Shown one piece after another: positions 16,487 to 26,040 of a stretch of 64,000 bases of DNA. The number at the start of each line of letters is the position of its first letter. Position 1 is the first letter of the stretch. The stretch spans positions 868,001 to 932,000 of the forward strand of contig NC_013665.1 in the NCBI RefSeq assembly GCF_000011005.1, read 5' to 3'. The notes beneath the pieces were generated by a model. That model had not been told where the DNA came from. It searched no databases and saw nothing but the letters and a program-made list of their open reading frames with translations. A program made the translations under genes and the position numbers. This DNA is from Methanocella paludicola SANAE (lineage in GTDB: Archaea > Halobacteriota > Methanocellia > Methanocellales > Methanocellaceae).

Positions 16487-17540
16487 TAGGGTGTTGCATA
16501 ATTAGTTTATGATGGTTGTTCTTGGGCTTTTCTGGTGAATTAGTTGGCGTAGTGCTTGGATTTGTCTTGCGATGAGTGTTATGCCAACTTTAACCCTGAC
16601 TTTTTCTCTTCCAATGGTTTTTAAGTCTTTTAGGCCTAGCTGTTCTTTGAGTAGGAAATTGGCGTGTTCGCAGTCCATCCTATTTTTATAAATACGGTCT
16701 ATAGTCTCATCCGGCATGTTTAGGTAGTCCTGTATCCTGTATTTGTTTACAGGTTTTTTGGTGTTTCTCTTGTTCCTTGCCGCTATGAATAATACGCCTG
16801 CATCCCAGTGTTTTTCTATGTTTTCCCTGGTGTCGTAGGCCTTGTCGGCGAGTATGGTGTTTACTTTCAGGAGGCGTGCTCCGAGCCTTTTAACCAGGGG
16901 AGTGGTCTGGGTGTTATCATGACAGTTAGCCCTGGTAACTGTATAGCATACGGGTGTCATGGACTCCAGATCATACAGTAAATGTACCTTGTAACCGTAG
17001 TAGAACTTTTTTCGTACATGGTCGAATCCCCAGTCAGCGTCCATGTCTTCCCAGCTGAAAGCCTCCAGCTTGGTGCTGTCAATTCCCAGTATTAACATGT
17101 GTAATGGCTCCTCCTTCATTATGCTTGTATTAATGATTGTCATGATTCTCGGAATGTGGTCCCGCAGCCGTTGTTTATACCTGCTGAACAGACTATGGTC
17201 TGGTAAACGGTGAAAGCCAAGATTCTTCATTTTATATTTATCACGCTCTAATACCCTCACCAGTTTTCTTACCGAAGTAATACCACTTAGCTCCATGTAC
17301 ACGAGAGCTCGCAGGAAGGCGATCGTGCTGTACTCAAGAGGCCTGCCTCTGCCCTTGTAACGCTCCAAGAAAACAAGGAGTTGCCAATCAAACGAATCTA
17401 AAACCTCAATATGCACATCAGAAAGTATTCGTATCTGACAATCAAGACAACTATGGGTTATCAGCAAGCCGTTTTTACTGGACATAAATACTGCTTGACC
17501 AGATAACCCAAATACTTTCTAAGACTTTTGCAACACCCTA
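16487..17540 (-). mobile_element. IS4-type insertion sequence, copy 2 (1054 bp)
   Basis: It has the same ends (TAGGGTGTTGCA / TGCAACACCCTA), length and orientation as the copy at 10711. It is flanked by a 10-bp direct repeat TACTAGAACA at 16477-16486 and 17541-17550. The outer flanks of the two copies do not match each other, so the pair did not jump as one composite transposon. This copy splits the nucleotidyltransferase gene from the PqqD-like gene. Confidence 0.92.
16502..17485 (-). CDS. DDE transposase of IS4-type element, copy 2
   Basis: A 327-residue intact transposase, colinear with the copy at 10726-11709. It has the same acidic triad context (LGIDSTKLEA, LADKAYDT) and the same YKNRMDCEHANFLLK signature. 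Differences from copy 1 are scattered substitutions, so the copies are not a very recent duplication. Confidence 0.92.
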   Translation of the reverse strand: MSSKNGLLITHSCLDCQIRILSDVHIEVLDSFDWQLLVFLERYKGRGRPLEYSTIAFLRALVYMELSGITSVRKLVRVLERDKYKMKNLGFHRLPDHSLFSRYKQRLRDHIPRIMTIINTSIMKEEPLHMLILGIDSTKLEAFSWEDMDADWGFDHVRKKFYYGYKVHLLYDLESMTPVCYTVTRANCHDNTQTTPLVKRLGARLLKVNTILADKAYDTRENIEKHWDAGVLFIAARNKRNTKKPVNKYRIQDYLNMPDETIDRIYKNRMDCEHANFLLKEQLGLKDLKTIGREKVRVKVGITLIARQIQALRQLIHQKSPRTTIIN

Positions 17541-17589
17541 TACTAGAACATATAATATGTATACGAATAACAAGTTATTTATTTTAGTG

Positions 17590-18813
17590 TTATATTTTTT
17601 TAATCAGTCTAAACCATCGTTTGATATAGCATAATAAAACGAGCCGATTACTTTTGAGATGATAATGTCCCCGCATATCTATGAATGATGGGAAGATTAA
17701 GTATATTAATATTTTAATTTTTTCCAAAAATGGAGCTGACTTAGGCCATCGAAGTTTAAACCGGCCAATAGTATTATTTCGTCCAATCATAGCATAAGAA
17801 AAAGCGGTAATTTCATCTTTTGTTGGTTTTGGCCATTTTGAGAAATCGCTGAATTCTGAGGGTATTTTTAACCCAGTCCAGTACTGGGATAGGATAAGAG
17901 ACTTTTCTAATGATAGCCGAGCTCTACATTCGACACTTCTTTTTTGAAGAATTCTCCAATCAGCAATTGTAAGGTTTTTACATAATTGAGAGATATCATA
18001 GATCCAATTTAATCGTACTTCCTTGCTATGTTGTAGAAATAAATGTAGCGATAGATAGATAATTGTATCAATTGTAGTTAAAGTTTCAAATGAAAAGTTA
18101 GTTGACTCTATTTTTACCGATCTATAAAAAAAATTACGAATATCAACTATATCAAGTAGAGGGACAAAAATTAATCTCCAATGGAGTTCTACAATCATGG
18201 AATTTTTTGAACATTTATCATATGTTTCATGATGGTAGTAATATTTCGATATATCAAATCTTTTTTTCAGGCATTTATAGCCCAAACTTTCCATAATTGT
18301 TCTTGAGCGGACAACGTCTTGTGGTAAAACCAGTATATCAATATCACTGCATAATCTCAAGGCTGGATCTAGATATAAGGTTCGTGCCAGAGCAGAGCCT
18401 TTTAAGATAATCATAGGGATATTTTCTTTGTTAAATACATCCACCAATTCTTTAAGTTGCATATCAGTAGTAATTGCACATGCCTTACTCTCAAGAAAGT
18501 TTCTTCGGAGTTCATCGACTAATTCTTTTGCTGGTCGCGATTCTTGAGGAATATGTAAAATTTGCCAATATAGTAATGGTAATATCCCATGAGGCTTTAG
18601 TGCTGAAAAAAGTTCATACCATTGTGATATAGATGAACTGGGAAGCCTAGGGATTTCGTTTTTAAGCAAGGATATAACATATAACAGAAGATCGTCTGGA
18701 AAATTTGAAAGAGCATTCTCTGGATCTCCGTACAAAGGATAATGCGTATGAATAGAACGTATATTATTTAAATCGTTATAACAACTTTGGGTACATTCGT
18801 TTTGCTCGTTCAT
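17590..18813 (-). CDS. Nucleotidyltransferase-like protein (NTP_transf_5 type), probable RiPP-cassette member
   Basis: A 407-residue protein. Residues near 130-180 read PMIILKGSALARTLYLDP and then LRLCSDIDILVLPQDV, the KG...DIDILV signature of PF14907-type nucleotidyltransferases. Family members commonly accompany HPr-kinase-like and PqqD-like genes in lasso-peptide and other RiPP clusters. It lies on the same strand as the cassette and just upstream of it, with an insertion sequence in the 1.3-kb gap. It may once have been the first gene of the operon. Base composition is more AT-rich than in the radical SAM genes. The substrate is unknown. Confidence 0.75.
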   Translation of the reverse strand: MNEQNECTQSCYNDLNNIRSIHTHYPLYGDPENALSNFPDDLLLYVISLLKNEIPRLPSSSISQWYELFSALKPHGILPLLYWQILHIPQESRPAKELVDELRRNFLESKACAITTDMQLKELVDVFNKENIPMIILKGSALARTLYLDPALRLCSDIDILVLPQDVVRSRTIMESLGYKCLKKRFDISKYYYHHETYDKCSKNSMIVELHWRLIFVPLLDIVDIRNFFYRSVKIESTNFSFETLTTIDTIIYLSLHLFLQHSKEVRLNWIYDISQLCKNLTIADWRILQKRSVECRARLSLEKSLILSQYWTGLKIPSEFSDFSKWPKPTKDEITAFSYAMIGRNNTIGRFKLRWPKSAPFLEKIKILIYLIFPSFIDMRGHYHLKSNRLVLLCYIKRWFRLIKKI

Positions 18814-19016
18814 TAGTTCTCAATTGAATTAGATAATACATAAGTTTTACTCGGATAGCCATTATAGTGCTAATTAATAACAATGTTTACTATTATATAG
18901 ACTATACAATCCTCAAAACAGGAAAACAAATATTTATGATTACCTTATGAGAATACAGTCTTGAACCATTGTATATTCATTAGATAACAATATGTAAAAC
19001 TTCAATAGGTCATACT

Positions 19017-20459
19017 ATGAGTAATAAATTAAAAGATATACTTGATAAGAAAGGTCCAATCAAGAATATTGGTGTTGTAGGAATGGGCTATGTGGGTATA
19101 CCGGCTGCCATGTTGTTCGCTAATTCGCCGGCATTTGATCACGTTTATGGGTTTCAGAGAAACTCCAAGTCATCTGGTTATAAGATCGATATGTTAAATC
19201 GGGGCGAAAGTCCGCTAAAGGGCGAGGAGCCCGGTCTCGAAGATTTGATTAAGAAAGTCGTTCAAGCTAATAAGTTCAAATGTATATCCGATTTCTCAAA
19301 AATATCTGAGCTCGATGCCGTTACGTTATCTATACAAACGCCATTTAAAAATCCGAAAGATTTGATACCTGATTTCAGCGCTTTAACTGAAGGTATTACA
19401 TTAGTTGGAAAATATATCAAAGAGGGCTCTCTAGTCGTTCTTGAATCGACTATTACGCCAGGGACAACAAATAGTATGGCTAGACAGATCCTTGAAAAAG
19501 AATCCGGTATGAAAGCTGGTGTAGATTTCGCACTTGCACATGCACCTGAGCGTGTAATGGTCAGTAGACTTTTAAAGAATATCCAGGAACATGACCGAGT
19601 GATTGGCGGCATAGATGATATTAGCACTAAAAGGGCGATCGAGCTATATTCGCCAGTACTGACGAAAGGAAAAGTTATACCGATGACAGCAACAGCTGCT
19701 GAGGTAACGAAGACTGCTGAGAACACATTTAGAGATTTACAGATTGCTGCGGCGAATGAGTTAGCATTGTATTGCGAAGCAATGGGCATTAATTTCTATG
19801 AAGTTAGAGCTGGTATCGATAGCTTGAAAGGTGAAGGCATTACTAGGGCGATATTATGGCCAGGAGCCGGTGTCGGAGGACATTGCCTGACAAAGGACAC
19901 CTATCATCTTGAGCGCGGTGTTAAGACGAACGGAGGTAAGCTTGATTATCTTCAAGAGGAGGAATCGCTATTTGTGTTGGCTAGACATATTAATGATTTC
20001 ATGCCGAAACACATGTTTAACTTGACAATAGCAGCGTTAGAAAGGGTTGGGGAAACTCCTAAAGATGCCAATATTGCAATGCTCGGATGGGCATTCCTTA
20101 AAAATTCTGATGATGCTAGGAATACACCTTCAGAATATTATAGAGATTTAATGTTGAGTGTAGGAGCGAAAGTCAAAGTACATGACCCATATGTCAGAGA
20201 ATATCCGGGTGTAGATATCTCACATGATTTAAATGAAGTGATTAGTGGATCTGATGCGATTGCGATATTCACTGGACATGATGTATATATGGATATGGTT
20301 CGAACTGCTAATAATATTAAAAGGTTGATGGGAAAATATAATCCTATCATAATAGATGGAAGGAATATAGTTAACCCTGATGAGTATATTGAAGCTGGGT
20401 TTATTTATAAAGGCATAGGAAGAGGAGACAAAAATAGCCATAGCATAGTAAATTTATAG
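19017..20459 (+). CDS. UDP-N-acetyl-sugar 6-dehydrogenase (WecC/WbpA type)
   Basis: A 480-residue protein of the UDP-glucose/ManNAc dehydrogenase family. It has an N-terminal NAD-binding GVVGMGYVG (residues 19-27), VLESTITPGTTN, the substrate-binding AEVTKTAENTFRD, and the catalytic cysteine in GAGVGGHCLTKD. These enzymes oxidise C6 of a UDP-HexNAc twice to a uronic acid, using two NAD+. With the oxidoreductase, aminotransferase and acetyltransferase genes downstream it would supply UDP-GlcNAc(3NAc)A-type sugars. It is the first plus-strand gene of the glycan cluster, 60 nt ahead of the flippase. WecC and WbpA cannot be told apart by eye. Confidence 0.9.
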   Translation: MSNKLKDILDKKGPIKNIGVVGMGYVGIPAAMLFANSPAFDHVYGFQRNSKSSGYKIDMLNRGESPLKGEEPGLEDLIKKVVQANKFKCISDFSKISELDAVTLSIQTPFKNPKDLIPDFSALTEGITLVGKYIKEGSLVVLESTITPGTTNSMARQILEKESGMKAGVDFALAHAPERVMVSRLLKNIQEHDRVIGGIDDISTKRAIELYSPVLTKGKVIPMTATAAEVTKTAENTFRDLQIAAANELALYCEAMGINFYEVRAGIDSLKGEGITRAILWPGAGVGGHCLTKDTYHLERGVKTNGGKLDYLQEEESLFVLARHINDFMPKHMFNLTIAALERVGETPKDANIAMLGWAFLKNSDDARNTPSEYYRDLMLSVGAKVKVHDPYVREYPGVDISHDLNEVISGSDAIAIFTGHDVYMDMVRTANNIKRLMGKYNPIIIDGRNIVNPDEYIEAGFIYKGIGRGDKNSHSIVNL

Positions 20460-20518
20460 GCTAGAATTAAAAAGGTTATATAGAGTTAATATAGGCCGAT
20501 AATACGGAATAGTCAAAA

Positions 20519-21793
20519 ATGTCAGATATAAAAAAATATTATACTGAACCCATATATAGGAATTCGATAGGAATTATATTATTCCAAATATCCGGTTCTT
20601 TATTGGGTTTTATATTTTGGGTTATAACGGCTCATGTAATATCTTCTAGAGAAATAGGATTAGCGACAGCAGCAATTTCAGCGGCGACGCTTATTACAAA
20701 TTTTTCTAAATTTGGAATAGATGTTGGTCTTGTACGATATTTACCCCAAGTAAAAGATAAAAACGTCTTGTATAGCACAGTTTTAATAGTTACTACGATA
20801 CTAGCACTTGCATTCGCTGTTATCTTTTTATTATTTTTAAATATTATTTCGCCATCGTTGACATTTTTACTTGATTTTGCATTATTAATAATGTTTGTAA
20901 GTTATGTCATATTAACTTCAATTACTACTATGCAAAATACAACATTAATAACTTATCGAAAATCAAATCTTGTAGTTTTACAAAATATAATTTTAGGTGT
21001 ACGTATACCATTAATACTATTAATTTCATCGTTCGGTGTTCTTAGTATATTTTTTTCGCTAGATGTAACATTTTTAATTGGGTTATTAATAAATACATTA
21101 ATACTTTATAAATATGGAACTAAATTTATATTAAGGGTTGATATTATAACATTTAAGGAGATTATCGGATTTTCGTTAGGTAATTATACTGCAGGAATAT
21201 TTTCATTGATTCCTACAACGATTATTCCAATAATGATAATTAATACATTAGGTGCTGAGCAGAATGCATATTTCTATATAGCTTATACATTCGCAGGAGT
21301 ACTTCTCATGATTCCGAGTTCAATAACTATGGCTCTTTTCGTTGAAGGATCACATAATTTACCAGTAAAAAGTAATGTATTTAAATCAATCAAATTAATA
21401 TCTTTAATTTTGATACCTGCGGTAATATTTGTATTTTTATTCGGTGATAAACTTTTATTATTATTTGGAAAAGAATATGCTAATAATGCATTTAATTTGT
21501 TAAAGTTACTTGCGATATCGAGTCTATTTTCATCCGTAACATTGATTTATTTATCAATTAAAAAGATAAAGAAAGATATTAAAATATTAAATATTATGAA
21601 TTGTATTTCATGCATATTTACGTGTTTAACGGGATATATAATGCTTGTGAATTATGGGCTTATTGGATTAGGATATAGTTGGTTAATAACAAATTTCCTT
21701 CTATGTGTAATAACAATATATATTATAATAAAATATGAACACTGGATAAATTCTAGTCTCATTAAAACTTTTAAAAGTAGATCAGTAAATTAA
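20519..21793 (+). CDS. Oligosaccharide flippase (Wzx/MATE-like)
   Basis: A 424-residue, very hydrophobic protein with about 12 membrane helices and almost no loops longer than 15 residues. Its N-terminal region (NSIGIILFQISGSLLGFIFW) is typical of polysaccharide-biosynthesis flippases of the MOP superfamily. These move lipid-linked sugars across the membrane. It follows the UDP-sugar dehydrogenase gene and is probably cotranscribed. The DNA is strongly AT-rich (many AAT, TTA and ATA codons), unlike the window's core genes. It converges on the glycosyltransferase operon with a 147-nt gap. Confidence 0.85.
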   Translation: MSDIKKYYTEPIYRNSIGIILFQISGSLLGFIFWVITAHVISSREIGLATAAISAATLITNFSKFGIDVGLVRYLPQVKDKNVLYSTVLIVTTILALAFAVIFLLFLNIISPSLTFLLDFALLIMFVSYVILTSITTMQNTTLITYRKSNLVVLQNIILGVRIPLILLISSFGVLSIFFSLDVTFLIGLLINTLILYKYGTKFILRVDIITFKEIIGFSLGNYTAGIFSLIPTTIIPIMIINTLGAEQNAYFYIAYTFAGVLLMIPSSITMALFVEGSHNLPVKSNVFKSIKLISLILIPAVIFVFLFGDKLLLLFGKEYANNAFNLLKLLAISSLFSSVTLIYLSIKKIKKDIKILNIMNCISCIFTCLTGYIMLVNYGLIGLGYSWLITNFLLCVITIYIIIKYEHWINSSLIKTFKSRSVN

Positions 21794-21939
21794 CAATTTA
21801 TATACTGAGATTGGGATATCTCCTACCTTTTATTCATGGTGCAAATATTAAAAATTGGTTACTAGTCTTATAGGCATTATACTTGTAAATATTCGATTCA
21901 AAATTAATAAATAACGTATAAAAACTCATTATAATCACT

Positions 21940-23778
21940 TTAATCTCTTCTAGTATACCAGATATTACCAGTTTTGTGTTCAGAATTTGGAACCTTATCA
22001 ATATAGTATGTAGCAACTCTGCCTGAATCATATATTTGATAACTTAATGATCTTGTATCTAATTGGGTAAAATCATAATTGGTATAATAACCACCGTAAG
22101 GAAATTCCATAAACTTTCTCATTAAGTCGGTAACGACTGCATAATTAACATTATATATCTCAAGTTTGCTAACATTAATACCAATAGGTTCAGTATTACT
22201 AATTTCAGTTTGCATTAGTGTTGCATCTCTATCGCCATAACCAGCTATAAACCCTATTGTATGTGTTCCCTCAGTCCAGATAAGTGAATTATCATTAGTA
22301 TACTTATTAACCCATACAGATACATCTATATTATAATGCTCGATAAAACGAGGCGTCTGGCCTTGTGAATAAGCGATAACATCTTCAGGATTATTACTAT
22401 ATAACCAGTTACTTGGTAATACGACTTCCCCAGTAAAAAACGGGGCTGGTAATATTATAACAATTAGTATTAATAAGACAGCGATTAATTTTATATGTTT
22501 ATTTGAGATTATTTTAAAAAATTTATTTAATAAATAACCGGTAGCAATAATTAACCAAAGAGATGAATAAACAAGCGTTCTATAGAATGTAGTACTTCCA
22601 ACACCGCCTGAATAATTTATTATAAAAAATAACAATGCGAAAGCAGATAAAGGTAAAATAACACTAATAAATTTTTTTTCTCGAATTATAACTGTAAAAC
22701 CAATTATTGACATCAATATAAAAAAAGCTACCCTTAATAGACCAAAATATCTAAGTTCGGTACTAGCAATTGAATAAGAAGTTGAAGGGGCACTGCCAGT
22801 TGCAATTGCGCCAATAATCGAATCAGTAAATAAATTGTTATATGAAGTATAAAATTGGTGAATAATATGGATAAATGGATATAGCAAAAACGTATAATAT
22901 ATCCAAATGACGACAAGGCAAATCGTTAAAATAGCAGCAAAGAATGTAAAATTTTTATTACTTATTGGTGAATTATCAATAATTTTACTATATTTTATTG
23001 GAACATGCGATCGAATAAGTTCATATATCACAATCGTAATAAGGCTAAGAACCCCGAATAACGATACAACAGGATGAGAGAATAGGAGCACTAATGCAAA
23101 TATATACAATAGAATAGATATTGATACCGATTTATTACTTTGATATAATTTAATTATTAGGTATCCGAAGATAATTAAGACTGATACACCTATTGTTGTC
23201 CTTGTAAATTGAATCATCCATCTACTTACAAAAGCAAGAGAAATCCAAATCATCGATGTGATAAGAGCAGATTTATCATCATTAGTGATTTTTTTAATTA
23301 TTGTGTATATAAAAATAGTTGTAATTAAACTTAGAAGCGTTGGGACCCATATAGCGATATAATAAATTTTAAGAACATCCCCATACCCAGTTATTAACCC
23401 AATAAAAGCAGTATATAAATGAATAATCGGATAATGCCCAGAAATATAATAATTAGCTGTTTCGATAAACCCATTCCTAATAATATATTGTACTGATGCA
23501 AGATCGGTTTGTGAATCTCCTTGGAATAACCCAAACCTAAATGCGAAAACTGATATAATTGACATAGTATAAAATATTGATAATAATAGATAAATTGTCT
23601 TTAAATTATATATAATAGCTAAAAAAATAATTATCCAAATAAATATCATTAACAATAAATATGAGTATGGAAGAAAAATATTATAATGTAACACAATGTA
23701 GAGTAATATAATGATATTGATGAATACAGATACTAATAAGTAACTTAGCGACTTGTTTAATTTATTTTCCATAATCAT
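21940..23778 (-). CDS. Multi-spanning membrane protein, GT-C glycosyltransferase-like
   Basis: A 612-residue protein with 11-13 predicted membrane helices over its first 420 residues, followed by a soluble tail of about 170 residues. The region after the first helices (RFGLFQGDSQTDLASVQYII, then YYISGHYPIIHLYTAFIG) has the acidic first-loop layout of lipid-sugar-dependent GT-C enzymes. I cannot assign a family. It is the last gene of the minus-strand glycan operon, 6 nt after a GT4 gene. A second ATG two codons on is equally possible as start. The sequence is very AT-rich. Confidence 0.65.
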   Translation of the reverse strand: MIMENKLNKSLSYLLVSVFINIIILLYIVLHYNIFLPYSYLLLMIFIWIIIFLAIIYNLKTIYLLLSIFYTMSIISVFAFRFGLFQGDSQTDLASVQYIIRNGFIETANYYISGHYPIIHLYTAFIGLITGYGDVLKIYYIAIWVPTLLSLITTIFIYTIIKKITNDDKSALITSMIWISLAFVSRWMIQFTRTTIGVSVLIIFGYLIIKLYQSNKSVSISILLYIFALVLLFSHPVVSLFGVLSLITIVIYELIRSHVPIKYSKIIDNSPISNKNFTFFAAILTICLVVIWIYYTFLLYPFIHIIHQFYTSYNNLFTDSIIGAIATGSAPSTSYSIASTELRYFGLLRVAFFILMSIIGFTVIIREKKFISVILPLSAFALLFFIINYSGGVGSTTFYRTLVYSSLWLIIATGYLLNKFFKIISNKHIKLIAVLLILIVIILPAPFFTGEVVLPSNWLYSNNPEDVIAYSQGQTPRFIEHYNIDVSVWVNKYTNDNSLIWTEGTHTIGFIAGYGDRDATLMQTEISNTEPIGINVSKLEIYNVNYAVVTDLMRKFMEFPYGGYYTNYDFTQLDTRSLSYQIYDSGRVATYYIDKVPNSEHKTGNIWYTRRD

Positions 23779-23784
23779 TTTACC

Positions 23785-24786
23785 TTATATTGATTCATAT
23801 AATTTTAAATATTCTCTTGCCATACGCTCTAATGTAAATTTATCAAGAATACGCCTTCTATTATATAACCCCATTTTATTTTTTAAATCGTCGTCTTCAG
23901 CAATCAACTTTATATTAGATGAAAAGTCATTGATGTTATCTTTCTCACACAAAAAGCCTCCTTTGCCATCTATTATTAGTTCTGGCATTGAGGAACAATT
24001 CGTAGTTACAACAGGCTTTCCACAGGACATAGCCTCAGCAATTGCTAATCCAAATCCCTCTAATCTTGAAGGAAAAATAAATATATCGCATAAATTGTAA
24101 ATATTAACGAGGTCGTTTATATTTATTTTACCTAATGTTCGTATATTATTATAAGAATCTGCATGATAATTTCGTAAACCTGAAGTTGCAATCAACAAGT
24201 AGTCATCATCCAATTTTTTCATAATTTGTGGTAATAAATCGGATCCTTTCCTCTTAGAAAGATTTCCAACAAATAATAAAACTTTTTTATTACTGTCTAT
24301 GTTATAATGCGATTTATCAACTGTTCTTGGAGAAAATAAATTTTCATCTATTCCATTATAAATTACCTTTGAGTCAGTATAGCCAAGAATCTTCTCGAGT
24401 CTTTGCTGAGTATATTTACTTACACACGTAACAATATCTGCGACTTTTAAAGATTTTTCTTCATATTTTTTAATTAATTGATAATAGATCTTTTGCCTTT
24501 GAGATAAATAATTAGAATACATAGGATCATACATTATATGATGCTCTGTTACTACTAATGGGTTATCATTTTTAAAGGGAAATCCACAGGAGATATTGGA
24601 ATGCGTTATCGTATGTGGTTCATCATGTATATTCGTTAGATGTAATAAATATGGGCAAAATGCATCATACAATGGATAATATTTAACAGAGCTAATTACA
24701 CCAAAGTTAACTAATTCAGCAGATAAATTATTACTCCATACGTCGATACCTGAATTACCCTTTATCTGTTTAAAAATAACTCTCAC
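23785..24786 (-). CDS. GT4-family glycosyltransferase
   Basis: A 333-residue GT-B enzyme. The C-terminal half has VLLFVGNLSKRKGSDLL and RLEGFGLAIAEAMSCGKPVV, the E-x7-E nucleotide-sugar signature of GT4. The N-terminal acceptor half contains TEHHIMYDP and IVTCVSKYTQQRLE. It transfers a sugar from a nucleotide donor to a glycan acceptor in the cytoplasm. It starts where the upstream GT4 gene ends (shared base), so the two are coupled. Donor and acceptor are not known. Confidence 0.88.
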   Translation of the reverse strand: MRVIFKQIKGNSGIDVWSNNLSAELVNFGVISSVKYYPLYDAFCPYLLHLTNIHDEPHTITHSNISCGFPFKNDNPLVVTEHHIMYDPMYSNYLSQRQKIYYQLIKKYEEKSLKVADIVTCVSKYTQQRLEKILGYTDSKVIYNGIDENLFSPRTVDKSHYNIDSNKKVLLFVGNLSKRKGSDLLPQIMKKLDDDYLLIATSGLRNYHADSYNNIRTLGKININDLVNIYNLCDIFIFPSRLEGFGLAIAEAMSCGKPVVTTNCSSMPELIIDGKGGFLCEKDNINDFSSNIKLIAEDDDLKNKMGLYNRRRILDKFTLERMAREYLKLYESI

Positions 24787-26009
24787 TATTCCACCTCTTG
24801 GAGTAATTTTTCATATTCTAACGAGAAGTTATTAGCTATTATCTCCCAAGTAAAGTAATCATGCATTGTATTTAAACCATTAATTATAAATTTTTTAGAT
24901 AATCCATTGTCAGATAATATTTGTATTATCCTAGTTGATAATTCCTCTGGCGATTTTTGTTGAACTAAGTAACCATTATAATTGTCCTTAATAATATCTG
25001 GTATTCCACCAACATTTGTGCCGACAACTGGTACCCCGTATGACATAGCTTCTAATAGTACAACACCAAGCCCCTCTGTTTGCCCATCGATATCTATAGA
25101 TGGTAAAACAAAGACATCTGCTGAAAGATAATACTTTTCTAACTCTGCATTATCCACTTTATCAAGAAAAATTATATTACTATGTAGATTCAATTCATTT
25201 GAAAGTTTAATTAAACTTTCTTTCTCTGGACCTTTCCCAACAATTACTAATTTTGCATCGGGATATTGTTTAATAATATTCGACATTGCTATAATAAGAT
25301 ATTTTGTACCCTTCCAATTAATTAACCTGCCAACGTTTAATATTAATTTATTTGTATTTAATTCTTTTTTCAGGTTACATATATCATTACTAATCATATT
25401 TTCAGGAATAAATATGCCCATAGGAATTATCTTTACTTTACTTTTTTCAATTTTACATATTGATAGCAACTTGTCTCTCGTGTAACTACTGTTTGTAGTT
25501 ATTAAATCTGAATTATTACAAATAAATGAGCATACTTTACGTAAAATCATAGATTTTTTTATTGTATTGATATCGCTTCCATGAATCGTAGCGATATGAT
25601 AGGTTTGAAATATTTTTTTACATATTGCACCATTAAATCCTTGTGGCAATAGCCAGTGAGAATGTATTATTTGGATATTTTCTTTTTTTATTATTATAAT
25701 AGTATTATATAATTCTAATATAAAGAATAAAGGTAATTCAATTTTAGCTAAGTTGCTATTTTTTAAATTATTTGCTATGCCCCCACCATAAGATAATTTT
25801 TGTAAATTATTTGGATAAAAATATTTAAATCTATAAACCCTTAGAGAGCCTATAGATTCAATTAATTTCGAATTCATATCGTATGGCGCTAAAATTATCA
25901 TATGATAACCTTTCTTTGCGATACTTGCAGACAATTTAAAAATAAAATTTCCCGCATAATCGCCGTTATACCGAGGAAAAGAGCTTGTGATAGTTAATAT
26001 GTTTTTCAT
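24786..26009 (-). CDS. GT4-family glycosyltransferase
   Basis: A 407-residue GT-B enzyme. It opens with ILTITSSFPRYNGDYAGNFI, has IIHSHWLLPQGFNGAI in the acceptor half, and LILNVGRLINWKGTKYLI plus EGLGVVLLEAMSYGVPVVG in the donor half. It is one of two GT4 enzymes encoded side by side in the glycan operon; the two proteins differ clearly, so they probably add different sugars. The gene lies 31 nt after the double-GT2 gene and is coupled to the next. AT-rich like its neighbours. Confidence 0.88.
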   Translation of the reverse strand: MKNILTITSSFPRYNGDYAGNFIFKLSASIAKKGYHMIILAPYDMNSKLIESIGSLRVYRFKYFYPNNLQKLSYGGGIANNLKNSNLAKIELPLFFILELYNTIIIIKKENIQIIHSHWLLPQGFNGAICKKIFQTYHIATIHGSDINTIKKSMILRKVCSFICNNSDLITTNSSYTRDKLLSICKIEKSKVKIIPMGIFIPENMISNDICNLKKELNTNKLILNVGRLINWKGTKYLIIAMSNIIKQYPDAKLVIVGKGPEKESLIKLSNELNLHSNIIFLDKVDNAELEKYYLSADVFVLPSIDIDGQTEGLGVVLLEAMSYGVPVVGTNVGGIPDIIKDNYNGYLVQQKSPEELSTRIIQILSDNGLSKKFIINGLNTMHDYFTWEIIANNFSLEYEKLLQEVE

Positions 26010-26040
26010 TATTACTTACTCCATCAAGAAAAATATTGGA

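Noticed and set aside
10711-17540. Composite transposon carrying the RiPP cassette
   Set aside because: Each IS copy has its own different target duplication, and the outer flanks do not match.
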